Shown here in pieces: positions 15,658 through 17,154 of a stretch of DNA of 17,154 bases (position 1 is its first letter; each line of letters begins with the position of its first letter). Origin of the DNA: Rubrimonas sp036770645 (lineage in GTDB: Bacteria; Pseudomonadota; Alphaproteobacteria; Rhodobacterales; Rhodobacteraceae); the NCBI GenBank assembly GCA_036770645.1, contig DAIPIU010000057.1, positions 1-17,154 of the forward strand, given 5' to 3'. Made by a program: the position numbers and the translations under genes. The notes under the pieces were generated by a model that searched no databases, was not told where the DNA came from, and saw only the letters and a program-made list of their open reading frames with translations.

Positions 15658-15686
15658 GTCGCACAAAGTAATTGTGCGACGCACAA
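15658..15686. promoter_or_regulatory. Perfect inverted repeat with a third half-site upstream of xoxF
   Basis: GTCGCACAA (15658-15666) and TTGTGCGAC (15672-15680) are exact reverse complements around AGTAA. A further GCACAA (15681-15686) forms a second dyad with the TTGTGC at 15672-15677 across GAC. It starts nine bases after the metallohydrolase stop, so it could terminate that operon, but no T-run follows. The three regularly placed half-sites fit an operator for xoxF better. Confidence 0.5.
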
Positions 15687-15712
15687 ACCCTGCTGCGCCA
15701 TCGGCATGAGAA

Positions 15713-15755
15713 GCTTGTGAGAAATGCTTGCGTCCTGCGCCAAGCAGCGTAACAC
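15713..15755 (+). promoter_or_regulatory. GCTTG/CAAGC half-sites and a weak promoter-like pair upstream of xoxF
   Basis: GCTTG occurs at 15713-15717 and 15726-15730, and TGCTTG (15725-15730) faces CAAGCA (15741-15746) across ten bases. A weak -35/-10 pair, TTGCGT (15728-15733) and TAACAC (15750-15755) with a 16-base spacer, overlaps them. The remaining leader to xoxF (15756-15875) shows no gene. A second possible -10, TCATAC at 15861-15866, would place the transcript start at the leader hairpin. Confidence 0.25.
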
Positions 15756-15875
15756 TTAAGTCGGGAGGTGGGCGCGATCAGGGAGCGCGTCGCACGCCCT
15801 GGCGGCGGGTGCCGTCGAACGAACTGCCGTGGATGGCTATTCGTTTAGAAAAACACTTGGTCATACCCGGGCAAT

Positions 15876-15904
15876 CAAGCGGGGCCAAAGCCCCCGCACG
15901 GAGG
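15876..15904 (+). promoter_or_regulatory. Leader hairpin plus Shine-Dalgarno of xoxF, shared with flhA
   Basis: CAAG (15876-15879) is followed by GGGGC (15881-15885) pairing with GCCCC (15890-15894) around CAAA. CGCAC and the Shine-Dalgarno GGAGG (15900-15904) come next, four bases before the ATG. Element order and bases match 12611-12640 upstream of flhA. Confidence 0.55.
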
Positions 15905-15908
15905 AACC

Positions 15909-17154
15909 ATGAAGGCAATCATCGCGGGCCTGCTCGCGACGACCTTGGTCGGCGGCGCGTCGCTGGCCAATGAAAGCGTCCTGTCGCTGCAGTCCAATCC
16001 CAACGGCTGGGTCCTGCAGACCGGCGATTACGCGAACACGCGCTACTCGCCCCTCACCCAGATCAACCGCGACAACGTCAAGGACCTGCAGGTGGCGTGG
16101 TCGTTCTCGACCGGCGTGCTCCGCGGCCACGAGGGCGGGCCGCTGGTCGTGGGCGACGTGATGTACATCCACACGCCGTTTCCGAACAAGGTCTACGCGC
16201 TCGACCTGACCCGGGAAGGCCGGATCATCTGGAAGTACGAGCCGAAGCAGGATCCGAACGTGATCCCTGTGATGTGCTGCGACACGGTCAACCGCGGCCC
16301 GGCCTATGCCAACGGCATGCTTTTCCTCCATCAGGCCGACACCACCGTGGTCGCGCTCGACGCCAAGACCGGCGCGGTGCGCTGGACCGCGGTCAATGGC
16401 GACCCCTCCATCGGCGAGACCAACACCGCCACGGTGCTCCCGGTGAAGGACAAGATCATCGTCGGCATCTCGGGCGGCGAGTTCGGCGTTCAGGGCCATG
16501 TCACCGCCTATGACATGAACTCGGGCGAGCAGGTCTGGCGCGCCTATTCCGTCGGTCCCGACGACCAGTTGATGGTGGACCCCGAAAAGACCACCCATCT
16601 CGGCACGCCCATCGGCGCCGACAGCTCGCTGAACAGCTGGGAAGGCGAGCAGTGGAAGATCGGCGGCGGCACCACCTGGGGCTGGTACTCCTACGATCCC
16701 GAGACCAACCTGTTCTATTACGGCACCGGCAACCCCTCGACCTGGAACCCGGCCCAGCGGCCCGGCGACAACAAGTGGTCGATGACGATCTTCGCCCGCG
16801 ACGCCGACACCGGCATGGCCAAGTGGCTGTACCAGATGACGCCCCATGACGAATGGGACTTCGACGGCGTCAACGAGATGATCCTCGCCGACATCGAGGT
16901 GAACGGCGAACAGCGCAAGACGCTGGTGCACTTCGACCGCAACGGCTTCGGCTACACGCTCGACCGCGTGACGGGCGAGCTGCTGGTGGCCGAGAAGTTC
17001 GACCCGGTGGTGAACTGGGCCACCCACGTCGACATGGACCCGAACTCCGACCAGTTCGGCCGGCCGCAGGTGGTGTCGCAGTTCTCGACCCGCCAGCAGG
17101 GCGAGGACGTGAACACCACCGGCATCTGCCCGGCGGCGCTCGGCACCAAGGACC
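15909..17154 (+). CDS. xoxF: Lanthanide-dependent PQQ methanol dehydrogenase XoxF, 5' part
   Basis: The first 415 residues of a periplasmic quinoprotein alcohol dehydrogenase; the gene runs off the right edge (full XoxF is about 600 residues). A Sec signal peptide spans residues 1-20, with likely cleavage SLA/NE. The vicinal disulfide pair C123-C124 lies in VMCCDTVNRG. Metal- and PQQ-site residues are E191 (GGEFGVQG), N275 (GTGNPSTWNP), the catalytic base D317 and D319 in DEWDFDGVN. The extra aspartate two residues after the base is diagnostic of lanthanide (XoxF) enzymes; calcium enzymes (MxaF) have alanine there. It oxidises methanol and passes electrons to a cytochrome c that should be encoded beyond the window. 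The ATG is fixed by GGAGG four bases upstream and by the signal peptide. Confidence 0.96.
   Translation, partial: MKAIIAGLLATTLVGGASLANESVLSLQSNPNGWVLQTGDYANTRYSPLTQINRDNVKDLQVAWSFSTGVLRGHEGGPLVVGDVMYIHTPFPNKVYALDLTREGRIIWKYEPKQDPNVIPVMCCDTVNRGPAYANGMLFLHQADTTVVALDAKTGAVRWTAVNGDPSIGETNTATVLPVKDKIIVGISGGEFGVQGHVTAYDMNSGEQVWRAYSVGPDDQLMVDPEKTTHLGTPIGADSSLNSWEGEQWKIGGGTTWGWYSYDPETNLFYYGTGNPSTWNPAQRPGDNKWSMTIFARDADTGMAKWLYQMTPHDEWDFDGVNEMILADIEVNGEQRKTLVHFDRNGFGYTLDRVTGELLVAEKFDPVVNWATHVDMDPNSDQFGRPQVVSQFSTRQQGEDVNTTGICPAALGTKD

Noticed and set aside
1..17154. CRISPR array, tRNA or rRNA gene, insertion sequence
   Set aside because: I saw no regularly spaced repeats, no cloverleaf or rRNA-like sequence, and no transposase or terminal inverted repeats.

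Overview
The window is very GC-rich DNA with compact operons. It reads as an alphaproteobacterial chromosome, most like a methylotrophic member of the Rhodobacterales (Paracoccus/Rhodobacter-like). This rests on the gene content (fdsGBACD, a class III alcohol dehydrogenase with S-formylglutathione hydrolase, XoxF) and on codon use. No taxonomic search was possible.

Left to right: (1) 7-504, a ParD/ParE-type toxin-antitoxin pair whose toxin is split by a frameshift. (2) 708-6639, all on the minus strand, a complete NAD+-dependent molybdenum formate dehydrogenase operon transcribed fdsG-fdsB-fdsA-fdhD(fdsC)-fdsD, with a strong hairpin beyond the last gene. (3) 6712-7659 minus, a LysR-type regulator directly upstream of and co-directional with fdsG. 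(4) 7733-12338 minus, a tightly overlapping three-gene module of no recognised pathway: a four-helix membrane protein, a cysteine-containing lipoprotein, and a 671-residue cell-wall hydrolase carrying both an amidase and a GH19/lysozyme-like domain. (5) 12339-12648, a divergent intergenic region. (6) 12649-15648 plus, glutathione-dependent formaldehyde dehydrogenase, S-formylglutathione hydrolase and a quinoprotein-associated metallo-beta-lactamase-fold protein. (7) 15909 to the right edge, the first 415 codons of xoxF, a lanthanide-type PQQ methanol dehydrogenase.

Functionally this is a C1-oxidation island. XoxF oxidises methanol in the periplasm. FlhA and FghA take formaldehyde through S-hydroxymethylglutathione and S-formylglutathione to formate. 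The Fds complex oxidises formate to CO2 and makes NADH. The peptidoglycan module sits between the formaldehyde and formate genes and has no evident link to C1 metabolism; it is the best candidate for an undescribed system.

Two regulatory signals stand out. A nearly identical block of about 30 nt (CAAG, a GGGGC/GCCCC hairpin, then the Shine-Dalgarno) lies in front of both flhA and xoxF. A perfect 9-bp inverted repeat with an extra half-site lies upstream of xoxF.
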